NCBI RefSeq assembly: GCF_016545825.1
Contig: NC_052614.1
Location: 38,782,072 to 38,846,071, forward strand
Reading direction: 5' to 3'
DNA from: Eucalyptus grandis
Taxonomy: Eukaryota; Streptophyta; Magnoliopsida; Myrtales; Myrtaceae
Length of the DNA: 64,000 bases
Shown one piece after another: positions 34,827 to 46,461 of this stretch. Each line of letters starts with the position of its first letter. Position 1 is the first letter of the stretch. The translations under genes and the position numbers were made by a program. Under the pieces are notes generated by a model that saw nothing but the letters and a program-made list of their open reading frames with translations, was not told the DNA's origin and did not search any database.

Positions 34827-35459
34827 TGTTGGAGAAAACTTCCTTATTTGTTTTGAAGTTGACAAAACATTTCCATCAGTCTAGTCTGAAGACTTACAGA
34901 CTCTATCATCAAAGTCTGAAGACTTATAGACTCAAGATTTAAAGTCTGCCCTCACTGATAGTTTCCAAACCGACGAAGAAAAGCTTTATCCGTTGAAGAA
35001 GACTTATCCAAATGCGAGAATATCTTTAAGGATTTGATTCGTACGGTTGAAGAAGATCTCACGACTGGTGATAGCATCCCTAATCAATTATTCGTATTGA
35101 AATTAATTCGAGTTAATTAGATCTGTTGATTGGCGAAGTATACTTGGAAGATTCTACTTATAAAAACCTAGATCCTAATTGTATGGGCAAGCGGGATTGG
35201 TGGGCTATCATCACATTCCTAAAATAACAAGAGATCTCCCTAATTGATTTTGTCCAATGGGTTGATTGGAAGAACTCTTTTGGAAGGTGCCAACGGTTAT
35301 GAAGGCATAGAAGAGTATATAAGGAGGACACTCAAGTTATTCGAGAGTGTGCATGAAAGAAAAATTCCAAAGTCTGAAACTCATAGTTCTTTGCTGTTTC
35401 AATTCTTGAGCTCAAATTGTACTCAAAAGAGAGATTAGATACATCTTAAGGAAGTGCAG
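34827..35459 (+). repeat. 3' LTR of the copia element, truncated by the gap
   Basis: 633 bp colinear with 17644-18277, including the TATA box at 35316. The last ~320 bp fall in or were lost at the N gap. The sequence after the gap is not LTR. Confidence 0.9.
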
Positions 35460-35559
35460 NNNNNNNNNNNNNNNNNNNNNNNNNNNNNNNNNNNNNNNNN
35501 NNNNNNNNNNNNNNNNNNNNNNNNNNNNNNNNNNNNNNNNNNNNNNNNNNNNNNNNNNN
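35460..35559. other. Assembly gap (100 N)
   Basis: Exactly 100 N, the usual placeholder for a gap of unknown size. The copia 3' LTR end and its target duplication are hidden here. Confidence 0.99.
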
Positions 35560-35646
35560 GTGTTAAATGGACCGGTTATAATATATCATTTCTCTATTAA
35601 AAAATAAGAAGACATATATAGAATAAATATTTTATTTATTATTACA

Positions 35647-36726
35647 CATTGAAATGATGAAATTATCCAACCAATTGATAAATCACACGCTCGCCCTCTC
35701 CAAAGATGCTCAACCATCGACCGACCACCGAAGCAAATCCATGCCCACGCCATCATCTCCGGCCTCTCTCGCTTCCCGTTCGCCGCCATGAACTACCGCG
35801 GCGCGCGTTTTCTTGTGTTTCCTCTCGCCACCATTGTCTTCGACTTGGGAGTGGGATGATGGGTTTCTTTGGGGTACTTCAGACGTGGAAGGCTGGTCTC
35901 TGTCTATGCCCGCCATGCCCGCACTTCCACCGCATTGGTCAGGACATGGCGCTCGCTCTTCTTAAGCAGCCAACTTCACCGCCGGGCGATGAAGTTCGGG
36001 CCAGATTGTGATGCATACGTGGTGGGTTCTCTGATAAGCATGTACCGGAAGCATTGGGCTGCGACTGTTGCTAGCCGCCGTTTGATCAGAGTTCAATGCG
36101 GACGTGGTTTGCTGGACGAGCCTTATCACTGGGTATTGAGCATTGGCCTCATGTAGGAAGCTCGAGGGCTGTTCGATTCAGTGCCAGGAAAAATGATGTT
36201 TCCTACAGTGCCTTGATCTCTGGCTACGTTAGGAACGCGGTGGTTAAATTAAGTGGATCTCTTTAGGCTAGCGTACTTTAGCACCGTGCTATTGTGCCGT
36301 GCTATTGTGGAAGCCTCTAAAGAAGGAAAATGGGTCCATAAGTACATAGATGAGAGTGGCATTGTTTACGAACTTGAATAAGAATTGCATTGATTATTTC
36401 TTGTCACATGTGGTTCATCGGATTCGCACAAAAGAAGTGTTTGACCAAATGCCTCTGAAAGATGTTGACAACTTGGAGTGCGATGATATTGGGTTTGCTG
36501 TTAATGGTGAAATGAAACTGGGCTGCATTTTTTCTACGAGATGGAAAATAGGGGCCCTAAACCAAATGCTGTGACGTTTGTTGGAGGCCCAATGGCCTTC
36601 AATCGAGTGTCTAATCGATGGAGCATTGCGCTTGTTCGGACATGTGAGCAAAGGTTATGGCACCGCCACTAGTGAGCACTATGCATGGTTGACCTCTTGG
36701 CTTGGGCCAAACAAATCAAAGACTGA
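35647..36726 (+). pseudogene. Pentatricopeptide-repeat (PPR) protein, decayed
   Basis: Motif fragments of a plant PLS-type PPR protein in shifting frames: DRPPKQIHAHAIISGL at about 35718, VVGSLISMYRK at 36019, LFDSVPGKN and SYSALISGYVRN at 36170-36240, GKWVHKYIDESG at 36330, KEVFDQMPLKDV at 36430, FAVNGEMK and NRGPKPNAVTFVG at 36495-36580, and CMVDLLAWAKQIKD ending with a stop at 36724-36726. Intact PPR proteins bind organellar RNA. Here at least six frame changes and missing C-terminal E/DYW parts make function impossible. Intronless, as usual for the family. The 5' end lies close to the gap. Confidence 0.8.
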
Positions 36727-37323
36727 TCCATAGGAAAAGTTCACTGCAGAAAGTAGCTACTCTTGTGCTTCAACTTTGCAGATTCAACTCTGTCCTTCCC
36801 CTTTATCTGCTAGTTAGACACCAAAAGAATGATCCGTAAGAATGACTTGTTATTAAGTGGATACTCAAGGGTAAATTGTGCACATGAAATGTTTAGAACT
36901 TGGGCATAGTTGGGTTTGAAGGACTGTTGGACCATAGCCTGGTGATACACCTTGTGTCATTGCTGCATCGTCTTCGTACATTCTAATTATCTTTCGTCAT
37001 TAATTTTGCATGTTATCATTCTTATTTCATAATCTTGCTACACTCTCTGGAAATTCTCTGAGTTTCTACACTAGGGTAACTTGGAATCTTTTTGGTTTCT
37101 TTTATGTAGTTTGTTGATTCTATATCTGTTTTCGCATTGGTTATGCAACGGGATAAGTCCTCTCAGGAGCCGTGGTTAAGATTGAAGCTTCTCCATAGTA
37201 TTGGATGATAACTGGATGATTGTCGAAATAATCAAAATTTCTTCTTCTTTTTCTTTTTCTATCTTGCTCAACTTCTAGTCCCTATTTGGCTGGCTAATCA
37301 ACATTTGTCTCAAGTGTTTTTAG
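36727..37323. other. No gene seen between the PPR and BUD23-like remnants
   Basis: AT-rich. It ends in a pyrimidine-rich tract and TTTTTAG at 37317-37323, which would serve as the splice acceptor for the exon that follows. Confidence 0.5.
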
Positions 37324-37476
37324 GGCATTTTTGGCTCGTCATATAGATGCTTCTTGCAAGGAGCAAAACGAGCAGTTTTCAAGTTTATCCAGAAAGCATA
37401 GCCCAGTAGAGTTGATTCTGAGTTCTACCATGCGTGCTGGATTCACTGGTGGTGTGGTGGATGACTACCCACACAG
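37324..37476 (+). pseudogene. Single exon of a BUD23/RID2-like rRNA methyltransferase
   Basis: Read with two 1-base losses, the segment gives GIFGSSYRCFLQGAKRAVFKF, PESIAQ, then ELILSSTMRAGFTGGVV and DYPH. This matches the part of BUD23-type 18S rRNA (guanine-N7) methyltransferases that in other eukaryotes reads ..AGFSGG.VVDYP (family knowledge, no search run). The flanks TTTTTAG at 37317-37323 and CACAG|GTACCT at 37476 look like true splice sites, so it derives from genomic DNA and not from an mRNA copy. No other exon was found; a copia element begins 148 bases downstream. Probably a broken gene fragment. Confidence 0.6.
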
Positions 37477-37623
37477 GTACCTATATTATTACCAGAACTT
37501 ATGTCAGTGTTCAACATTGATGGAACGATTGTTGTGCATATCTTTGTATATATTCTGTTGGTTGGAAGTCATCTGTTTAAGTTAAGTTTCCGAGAGCTGA
37601 CTATGAGCTTTCATTGGAGAAAC

Positions 37624-37894
37624 TGTGGAATTGTCTCAGTGCTGCTGTTTTGGTCGTGTTTTTCCTATAAAAAACAGTCAAGTTCATTTAGTTATGCAAT
37701 TAGTGTTTTTGCAATTAGTTATGCAATTAGTTATGTGTTTGCACATATGTGAGCAGTTTCTGCTTTGTATTTAATTGTTGTACTCAACAGTTTTTGTATG
37801 AAGTGCTATGCTCTATTTTTTTTTTTTTTTATATCCTTTCTCTCCCTCAAACAACAGATTTTTCTATTTGATTGTTGTTTTATGAGCTTTAACA
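37624..37894 (+). repeat. 5' LTR of the second copia element
   Basis: 271 bp, followed at 37896 by the initiator-Met primer site. Contains a tandem AGTTATGCAATT motif and a long T run (37817-37830). Confidence 0.85.
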
Positions 37895-38057
37895 TTGGTA
37901 TCAGAGCGTTTGTGGATCTTAAGGGGCTGTGAAGTGAGTAAGTGAGTGAAGATTGATTCCAATCTGCAAAAAAAAAGTCGATGGAGCGGGACCAGTGGAT
38001 TCTTTTTGCAGTGGCTGCTCTAGTCTTTACTGGGAAATTATCGCTTAGGCTGTCAAG

Positions 38058-41000
38058 ATGACGGCATTCTTGGAGGGTCATGATTTATGGGGAGGCTGTG
38101 GAGAATGATTATGAGGTTGCTCCACTTCTAGACAATCCGACCTTGAATGAGATAAAGCATAAAGAGATAATCACAAGGAAGGCCAAGGCAAGTCTTGCAT
38201 GTATGGTGCTATCTCACCCCCTATTTTCACAAGGATCATGAGATGTGATTCTGCAAAGGAAATATGGGATTTCTTGAAGGATGAATACGAGGAGATGAGA
38301 AGATAAGGAGCATGAAGGTGTTGAATCTCTTGAGGGAGTTTGAGAGACAGCGATGAAGGATTCAAAGTTAGTGAAGGAGCACTCCCGATGGGCTGGTTGA
38401 GACAGTTGAAAAAATTAGAGTTTTAGGGACTGACTTGAAGGATGAAAGACTTGTTCGGAGATCCCGGTGTCTCTTCGAGAGAAGTTCGAAGCCACCACAG
38501 TTTCTTTGGAAAATACAAGAGACTTAGCTGATATAAAGCTTGCGTAATTGTTAAATGTTCACGAGCACAGATAATGAGAAGACTGATGAGAAGAGGAGTT
38601 TATAGAGTGTGTGCCAAGCTAGAGAGTGAAGTCAAATGATGAAGGCAAAGGGAAGAAATGGATTCAGTCCAAAGAAAATGCTAATGACTCAAGTTTGTAG
38701 CAAAAGAAGGAAATTCTCGTGGGTCTAGCAAATGAAAGAAGAACAAAAAGCCTTGTCAAACGGTGGTGGAACTAATCATCGCTTTTTAGATGTTGGAGAA
38801 AGCGATGCTTGATCGGAAGATGTCACAGTTGGGTCACATGGAAGCAATCTGCAAAAGAAAAAAAAATTACTAGAAGCACGAGAAGTACGCAGTGAATGAA
38901 ACCGAGAAAGAGCACTTGTTTGTGTCTTCATTTCTTGGATCTTCTATTGGGAATTATGCATGGCTGGTGGATAGTGGTTGTACCAATCATATGAATTGCA
39001 ATTCGAAGCTATTTAGGAGTCTAGATAGGTCGATCGAGGTCCAGTCGGGTTGGCAATGACAAAGTATATCAAGTGCAAGGGAAGGGTACGGTGGCTATTT
39101 GAAGGAAATCGGAGGTGGTGAAGCCGATCGTGATGTTCTTTTTGGCAAATATTGATCAAAATCTGATGTTGGTCAATTAGTTGAGAGAGGCTATAAAGTG
39201 AAGTTCAAGGGAATGAATGTCTTATTAATAATGCGTAGATAGCAAAAGAAGTGCGAAGAATCCCAATGAAGGACAAGAGTTTCATGTTCAAGCCACAAGA
39301 GATGCAACAAATGGCTTTAAAGTGCAAAGAAGAAAATGCAGTTATGGCATAAAAGACTTGGGCATGTTCACGGAAGAGCATGTCATTTATGCAAGAAAAA
39401 TAGGATGATGACTTGCTAAGTTTGGAGGAGGAATTTCCACAAAGGCAGAACTTGTCTTCTTGGCAAGCAAGCCAAATTTCCTTTCAAATGAGGAGACCTG
39501 GAGAGCATGTGAGAGTTGTAATTAGTCCACACGGATCTATGTGACCTATGTCTAAGTCTTCCTCTCACTTGTAGCAAGTATTTTATTTTTCCTTTCACCG
39601 ATGATATGACTAGGATGAGTTGGATTTATTTTCTGCAAGCCAAGTCTGAAGTTTAGTTTGATGTATTTGTGTGAAGTTTAAAACCTTAGTTGAGAATCGT
39701 AGTGGAAAGAAAATCAAAATGCTCAAGTCTAATAATGGTTCTAAGTATACCAACTGCTCACAAGTTTAAGTTGAATTGTGAGCAAGCAGAATTGTGCAAA
39801 GAGTTCATCAAGCTCCCTATTCACCTCAACGTAATGGGGTCAATGAGAGGAAAAACATAAGCATTATGGAGATGGCTAGATGTATGATGCAAGAGAAGAA
39901 GTTACCCAAGAAGTCAGGCCGAAGAAGCTAATACCGCAGTATTTCTAATAGATTGCCCACAAAGGCCCTAGAGAAGTCAACACATTTTAAAGTCTAGCAT
40001 GGTGTTAGACCTTTCTGTGAAGAATTTGAAGGTTTTAAGTGTGTTGTGTTACACTCATGTTCCCGAGGTCAAGAGGAACAAGCTGGGTATAGTCTTCAAT
40101 CACAGGATTTTCCATCCCATGACAAGGAAGGTGACTGTGAGCAGAGATGTTATTTTTCTAGAGGAAGATGAGTGGAATTGGATGGAAGGAAAGAGTGCAA
40201 AATAGTAGCAGTTCGAAAAACAACTTGCAGCAGATGTAGAGGTTGATGAAGTTATAGATGGATTGGAAGACAATATGGATGATTTACTAGTGAGAGGCAC
40301 AAGGTCACTTGCTGAAATCTATGAAAAAGCAATGTGGCAATGCTCAAACCATCTAACTTTGTGGAAGTTAAGGAGGATGGATGTGGATTGCAAAGAATGC
40401 AGAGGAGATTGCAATGATCCGGAAAAACCACACATGGGAGCTTGTTGATAGACTAGCTGATAAGAATGTGATTAGGGTTAAGTGGGTGTTTAGAACAAAA
40501 CTTAATCCTGATGGTTCTATCAATAAACACAAAGCTAGACTGGTGGTGAAAGGCTATGCACAAATATGGAGAGTAGGCTATTCTAAACATTTGCCCTGTT
40601 CTGACGACTCTGATATATTTCCGCCTGTTAGCTATTGCAACAGGAAGGTGGCCTATATTTCAGTTAGATGTCAAGTCTGCATTCTTGAATGGAGAGCTTG
40701 AGGAGAGATTTTGTTGAACAACCCAAAGGCTTTAGTATCAAGGGCAAGAAGAGAACGTATACGAGGTTGAGGAAAGCTCTATATGGACTGAAGGTGCTCC
40801 AAGGGCTTGGTATGAGAAGATAGATCGATATTTGTAGGATTTTGGCTTTGTAAAAAGCTTAGAGTTCACTCTTTATGTCAAGAAGGTGAATCACGTGTTA
40901 TAATTTTGTCACTTTATGTAGATGATCTATTAGTGACGGGGAATGATATTAATTGATAAAGAAGGTGAAGCAAGATCCATTTGCAGTTTTTAGATGTCAA

Positions 41001-41812
41001 ACTTGGGAAAGATGACTTATTTTGGGTCTAAGTCAAACAAGTTTCATAAGAGATCTTCATCATCGAGGAAAAATACATGAAAATTCTAAAAGTTTTAGAT
41101 GGAAGATTGTCAAAGTGTAAGCACTATATGGCTGTTAAAGAAAGCTGCACAAGAATGATGGAATCACGAGGATGCTTCTATGTATAGAAGTCTCATTGGG
41201 TGTCTCATGTATCTTATAGTAACCAACCAGATATTCTATTTCTTTGTGAGTGTTTTATCCAGGTTTATGAGTAGTCCTAGCTCGGTTACATTTGGTTGCA
41301 GGCAAAAAGGGTCTTGAGATATCTCAAAGGAACATTGTTCTTTGGTGTGAAGTTTAAGAAAGGGCTGGAAGTTTAATTTATAGGATTTTCTGATAGTGAT
41401 TGGGCTGGTTTCAGTAGATGACATTAAAGGTATGTATGGGTATTGTTTCAGTCTTGGTTCCTTGTTTCTCTGGTGTTCCAAAAGCAGAGATTGTAGTTCG
41501 ATCCACAATGAAAGGCTGAGTTTATAGCAGCTCTTGTGGCTGCAAATCAAGCTTTGTGGCTAAAAAAAGATCATGAATGATTTGTGGTTGAATTCTAGTG
41601 ATTGCATTGAAGTTAATGTGGATAATCAAGTTGCTTTAGCAATATCTCATAATCCATTTTCCATGGCAAAACCAAGCATTTCAAAGTCAATTTTTTCTTT
41701 TTGCATGAGGTGCAACAAAGTGGCGAAGTTAAGTTGGTCTATTGCAAATCTGAAGATCAAACTTGCAGATATGTTCACAAAACCAGTTCAAGCTGAAGAT
41801 TTGAGCTGTTAA
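38058..41812 (+). pseudogene. gag-pol of the second copia element
   Basis: Gag begins MTAFLEGHDLW. A half zinc knuckle (SQLGHMEAICKRK, first Cys pair gone) lies near 38835. Protease AWLVDSGCTNHM is at 38958-38996, integrase remnants with YSPQRNGVNERKN near 39820, and RT is at 40381-41000 with NHTWELVDRLADKNVIRVKWVFRTKL, a stretch with LDVKSAFLNG near 40660, and the catalytic YVDDLL at 40915-40932. The RNase H/tail is in 41360-41812 with NLKIKLADMFTKPVQ. Stops or frameshifts occur every 50-150 bases. Single-polyprotein order PR-IN-RT-RH confirms copia. Confidence 0.85.
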
Positions 41813-41852
41813 GAGAAAATAGGAATTTGCAGAAAGCGATCAAGGAGGAGTT

Positions 41853-42175
41853 TGTTGGAATTGTCTCGGTGCTGCTATTTTCAGTCGTGCTTTTCCTCTG
41901 TTTCCCTCTGTTTAAAAAAAAAAAAACAGTCAAGTTCATTTAGTTATGCAGTTAGTGTTTTTGCTATTTTCTAGGAAGTTAATAGCACGTTTGTGTGCAG
42001 TTGTGTGTTTGCCGTATGTGAGCAGTTTCTGCTTTGTATTTAGTTGTGGTACTCGACAGTTTTTCTTCTGCACAAGATGTATGAAGTGCTATGCTCTGTT
42101 TTTTTTTTTTTATCCTTTCTCTCCATCAAACAACAGAGATTTTCTGTTTTGATTGTTATTTTATGAACTTTAACA
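41853..42175 (+). repeat. 3' LTR of the second copia element
   Basis: 323 bp, preceded by the purine tract. Aligned with 37624-37894 over its whole length with indels. Confidence 0.85.
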
Positions 42176-43353
42176 GAATCGCCATTTTCTATAATTATTG
42201 AAAGTTGGTTAAAAATCTTATGCTTCTGGTGTCCTAGAAAGTCGTGCGGATGGAAATGCTTTAACATTGTACATAATTTGTCCAGTAACTGAGCTCTTTT
42301 TGCATATGGGTTTCCACTCCCTTGGTGTGCTTCAGTAATATTCTCTTTCACCTATAAAAATAAATAAATTTTTGAGAAATATCTGCAACAATCTTATTAA
42401 TTTATTTCTAATATACACGATAGCTTATATATGAGATTATCAAATGTGCGCATAATACACTGTTAGTCGTCTTTTGCCCATTTTCTTATGAATGGGTCAT
42501 TGTTGCCTAGGATAACTGGCAAAACCGAGCTAATAAAGTTGTACATATTCTGTATGTCGGTTTGCGTAAGAATCTCTCTCTCCTCCCCCTCTCTCCTCCC
42601 TCCTCTCCCTGCTCCTCGCTCCCCTGCTCCCCGCTCGTTTCGTACTCTTATGTGAACATTCTTTTGTGAGTGTTCTCATGTAAATATTGATTGGGACAAT
42701 TTCTTTTCGTTTTGCTCTCTTTCCAAATGCAGGTTTACTATCTCTGCCAGGTTCTGGCCATAGAAGAAACATAAACTATATATAGTCTCTACTGTGACAT
42801 CACAGGTGACCTTGGTTTTTTAACAGGGTGATATTCGGAACTGTAGCAACGGGCACTGCATTGAGTACCCAAAGTCATTGCAGTAGATTAGTTAATCCAT
42901 TGGAGAAAAAAAAAGAATTATTTTCTTATTAGAAAATCTTACAAATAAAACTGACTACTCTAAATCTTGTGCTTGTACTTTGCCACGACATAGTGGACCA
43001 ATTATTCCTCTCGAGCCCTTGACGACGCACCTATTGTGCCATAGGTGCGAACATGGTATCTCCATCACTTTATATTTCTCATCCATTACCTCTAAACAAA
43101 TAGAATAGCATTAGAATAAGCTTCCCCAACAGCAGTAGCTCTTCTGCCGAGCTTTTCAATGGTGCCTGCGGAGACGCTCCGCGTGACTTGGTTGGGATAT
43201 GACTTGTATCCTCAATTGAGGCTTCCTCGATGTCTTCTATTTCAATCATCTCTAGTGGCTAATGCCAAATTTATGTTCATGACAAACCCTCCACGGCCAT
43301 TACCCAATGCCCAGAAACATCATATGCAAAATAACTCTTGTAATGTTAGCCAG
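42176..43353. other. No supported gene; pyrimidine-rich tract
   Basis: Right flank of the copia element, then AT-rich DNA. A CT/CCCT-rich stretch lies at 42571-42640. A possible acceptor-like TTTCCAAATGCAG is near 42720-42732, but the following frame (VYYLCQVLAIEET) is short and not recognised. Region 43095-43350 has GC-balanced DNA without a convincing frame. Confidence 0.45.
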
Positions 43354-43499
43354 CTGTGATGAACGCCCAAAGTATCGAGGGATTCTCTCTAGGTGCATTT
43401 GCATTCTATATCAAATTCACGAGAAGACTAGTATACTAGTATACCAAGTGAACGCCATCTTCAACAAGGATAAAGTAACTTATCATACATAAAAATATG

Positions 43500-44118
43500 G
43501 GAGAAGTACACTATCGGTGCCATAAGTTGTGTACGACGCTCACTTTAGTGCTAAAAGTTTCTATCGGATCACTTAAAGTGCCAAATCGGAGGAAAAGCGA
43601 TCATTTTGGTGTCACCAACGAGAGATTCCTGCCAAAATGATTACGTGACTTTTATATTTTAAAAAAAAAATGACAAGCCTTTTAAATGACGTCATTTTCC
43701 ATCTTCCTTAAGAAAACGATGTCGTTTTACCATCATATGTGGATGGCCTCACAAAATGACGCCACACAACTCATTTGGGATTGAAATTAGATTTTTTTTT
43801 TGGTTCAATCCCTCGCCGACCAAAGCTTGCTTGGCCACCGTGCTCAGCCACCGTCGCTTGGCCACCGTGCTCGGCCTCCGTCATAGTTGCTCGACTAGGT
43901 GAGCAAGGAGACGAGGTTGTTTCGGGGCAGAACCGATGGGAAAATAGGAGGCGAGGCGGAGGAGGAGGAGGAGGAAGGGGGGTCGAAGGTGCGGAGAGAG
44001 AGAGAAGATGAGAGTGCGAGGGAAACAATGAGGGCACTGATGGAGATGGTGGATTGGGCTCTGCTCCAGAGAGTGGCTAGTGCTGAGGTTGTTCTTTGGG
44101 AAGAAGACAACACGACCA

Positions 44119-44168
<50 letters not shown>

Positions 44169-44436
44169 ATTTGAGGATTTAGGGTTTTGACTTGGGAGAA
44201 AGAAAACGAGATCATTTTGTGGTTTACATGCTGACTATACTCTCCTAGTGAGAGCCACATTAGCATAAAAACATTAATAAAAAAAACATGTCGTTCAGTT
44301 TCCGATCAATCTCGATCGAGTTGGCACTAAAATGATCGTTTTCAAACTTTTTGGCATTTAAGTGATTCAACAGAAACTTTTGGCACCAAAGTAAGTGCCG
44401 CACACAACTTATGGCACTGATAGTGTACTTCTCCCC
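43500..44436. mobile_element. Long-TIR Mutator-like non-autonomous element
   Basis: Flanked by the 9-bp repeat AAAAATATG (43491-43499, 44437-44445). Terminal inverted repeats of about 130 bp start GGAGAAGTACACTATC on both ends. A 9-bp duplication with long TIRs fits Mutator-like elements. The paralogous copy B has a single uninterrupted site (CAAAATATG, 50125-50133), proving insertion. The core 43800-44100 is GC-rich, and a (CT)n run lies at 44124-44166. Frames inside (43771-44266 on both strands) mirror each other's composition and are not genes. Confidence 0.88.
44124..44166. repeat. (CT)n microsatellite
   Basis: More than 20 consecutive CT units inside the Mutator-like element. Confidence 0.95.
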
Positions 44437-46407
44437 AAAAATATGTTTTGTCATCTTGTGAAATGCAAATTATAATTTCTATACAAGTAGCATCCGTATC
44501 ATGTCAACTTTGAACAGTACATTCGAAGGTTCTTGTTAATCCTTTAATAATAGTTAAAAGGTATCCCACTTAACTCTATTTTCGACTAAAAGCGAAGCAA
44601 ACTTATTGAAATATTCATTGGTTGGCTCATATCCGTGCGTGGATGAAATTTCATAATATCGATCCAATATTGGATACAACACTAAATCTGAACTGGTGTT
44701 TTAAAATGAAGTCAATGATATACATGAGAAGTCGCCAAGCACACAAGGCCAAGTCTTTCAATAATATAAACATTAATCTGCCAATTTTCCCCGTGAAGAG
44801 GGATATATATATAGCAAATAAATAAATACTCCCAGCATTATTTGATGCTTTCATACGGCTTTTTTAAAAATAAAAATAAAAATTGATGATACCAAGGTTG
44901 GTAAAGACCGATATTTATCAGTGTATATGTCAAAACTATTATTGGATGCTTGAATGTATACGTCCTCCTTAATTTAGATACTCATTGGGATCTATTATTT
45001 CATCATGTAAATCAATTTTGTACACCAATCTTTATATTCTCGATATTTACTCATCGAAATTCATACTATATGATATTACATTTTGTATGTATCAAGATGA
45101 AAGAAATTAACATCCTACCAAATTCATCTCATGCGAAGAATTATTTCCTCTACGCATATCTCTCAGGTAAAAAAAATGATTTTCACTTTTATTCTCTACT
45201 CTAACGACTTATTCTGAGTTTTCTCTTTATTGGTGAGAATTGGTATTACAAGCCAGTTACATATTCTGTTGTTTCTTAACCTATGAACAATTAACATCAT
45301 AGAAAATCTTTAGCTACCATAGTTAGAGCATCCAATCATAGTTTGACATGGCACACATTTCATTTTTAGTTAAATATGCAAGGGGGTTGTCTAATCCTCT
45401 ACTTTGAGATTGGCTTTAGCAAGAATAGAGGAAAATATGTCTCTTTAGTTAGATATGCAATTTCAAGTTCATTTGGTGTTACATCTAATGTATGTGAAGA
45501 TATTTGCATTTTTTTGTCATTTATAGGTATAGCGTAATGACATTTGTATATATAAGCATATCCATTTTTGGCTGTTCAAAAGTAAGTGGTACTTCACTCA
45601 AAATGAAGCATTATCATTCAATAGAAAGAATTATGGATAATTATTTAAAAAGTCATGGACCGATTATACGGTGGATTTAATTCGGCCCTAAACTTTTCAA
45701 TTTGACCAATTTAATCTTAAATTTTTTTCGATGTTTTGTCAATATAGTCATTCAGTTAATTTTAACTAGTAATTACTGACATGAATATCGACAATTTTAT
45801 GTGGCATTACTAGTTAGAAAAGGCTGGTGCAGATGTGGATGATTTTGGCAATTTTTATTAGTTTTTTTATGTGGACTCCAGATTTCACTCTTTTCACTAC
45901 ATAATGAGCTATTGACTACATGTCTTTGAATTGGATCCTCTCACCATGATGCAATTGGGCCACTACTTTAATTAATTTTTATAACTGAATAAAAATTGCA
46001 GGATTCTGTAAAGTTGGAGGGTAATTTTATTATGTGAAGATACCCAAAATGGAATGAGATTCATTACCTCCATCGATAAAATTATTTGGTGTTTCATCCA
46101 TTAAAACTATTAAGTATCGTTCTAAATCACTTAAATTATAGTTATGATATGTTTTGTATACTTCTAGTCCCCTTTCATTTAAGAAGACCTTTGGAGCTCA
46201 TCCGTTTGCCCCGATCAAACACCTTTGGAGCTCCATAAACTGAGAAGACGGGCGTTTCAATTTCATATCATTAACGTGTGCATCCCTGATCCATTAATTG
46301 CTGACGCTCTTCCACAACTGCCCGTCCATTTCTGTCCAATTGGTTAGGATAAGATATGGCCAAAAGAAACAGTAAGTTGGGCTGAGAGCCGAACTCTGGA
46401 CCATGGC

Positions 46408-46461
46408 AGTATTCAGTCCTTTTTTTTTTTTTTTTTGAGCAAGTGGTAGTATTCAGTCCTT
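46408..46461 (-). mobile_element. Tiny poly(A) retroposon with 14-bp target duplication
   Basis: AGTATTCAGTCCTT occurs at 46408-46421 and 46448-46461. Between them lie T15 and GAGCAAGTGGT (26 bases). On the minus strand this is an 11-base 3' end, ACCACTTGCTC, plus an A tail. It looks like a severely 5'-truncated SINE or other LINE-mobilised RNA copy. Copy B lacks this whole block, so there is no empty-site test. Confidence 0.6.

Larger units (their letters stand above)
17644..35459 (+). mobile_element. Ty1/copia retrotransposon, SIRE/Maximus-like, with nested insertions
   Basis: The 5' LTR 17644-18595, PBS 18598-18615, gag, PR-IN-RT-RH order (copia type), extra ORF after pol (32225-34463), polypurine tract 34811-34825 and partial 3' LTR 34827-35459, which is cut by the N gap. 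Two LTR insertions with target duplications interrupt pol: 21303-26230 and 26586-30575. Removing ~8.9 kb of insertions leaves an element of roughly 9.2 kb. That size, ~0.95-kb LTRs and a long post-pol ORF fit the SIRE/Maximus lineage. All coding parts carry stops or frameshifts. The lineage is inferred, not tested. Confidence 0.85.
37624..42175 (+). mobile_element. Second Ty1/copia element, strongly decayed
   Basis: LTRs 37624-37894 (271 bp) and 41853-42175 (323 bp), both TG(T)...CA and ending CTTTAACA. The PBS TGGTATCAGAGCG is at 37896-37908 and the purine tract CAAGGAGGAG at 41841-41850. Flanks are GAAAC (37619-37623) and GAATC (42176-42180), a target duplication with one mismatch. The 5' LTR lacks ~50 bp found in the 3' LTR and has an extra ATGCAATTAGTT repeat. 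LTRs this short distinguish it from the SIRE-like element. Confidence 0.88.

Noticed and set aside
43350..43420. Box C-like TGTGATGAACG suggesting a C/D snoRNA
   Set aside because: No matching box D with flanking terminal stem at a suitable distance was found.
43771..44266. Overlapping frames on both strands with Arg/Glu or Ser/Leu runs
   Set aside because: They lie in the GC-rich core and (CT)n repeat of a long-TIR element.
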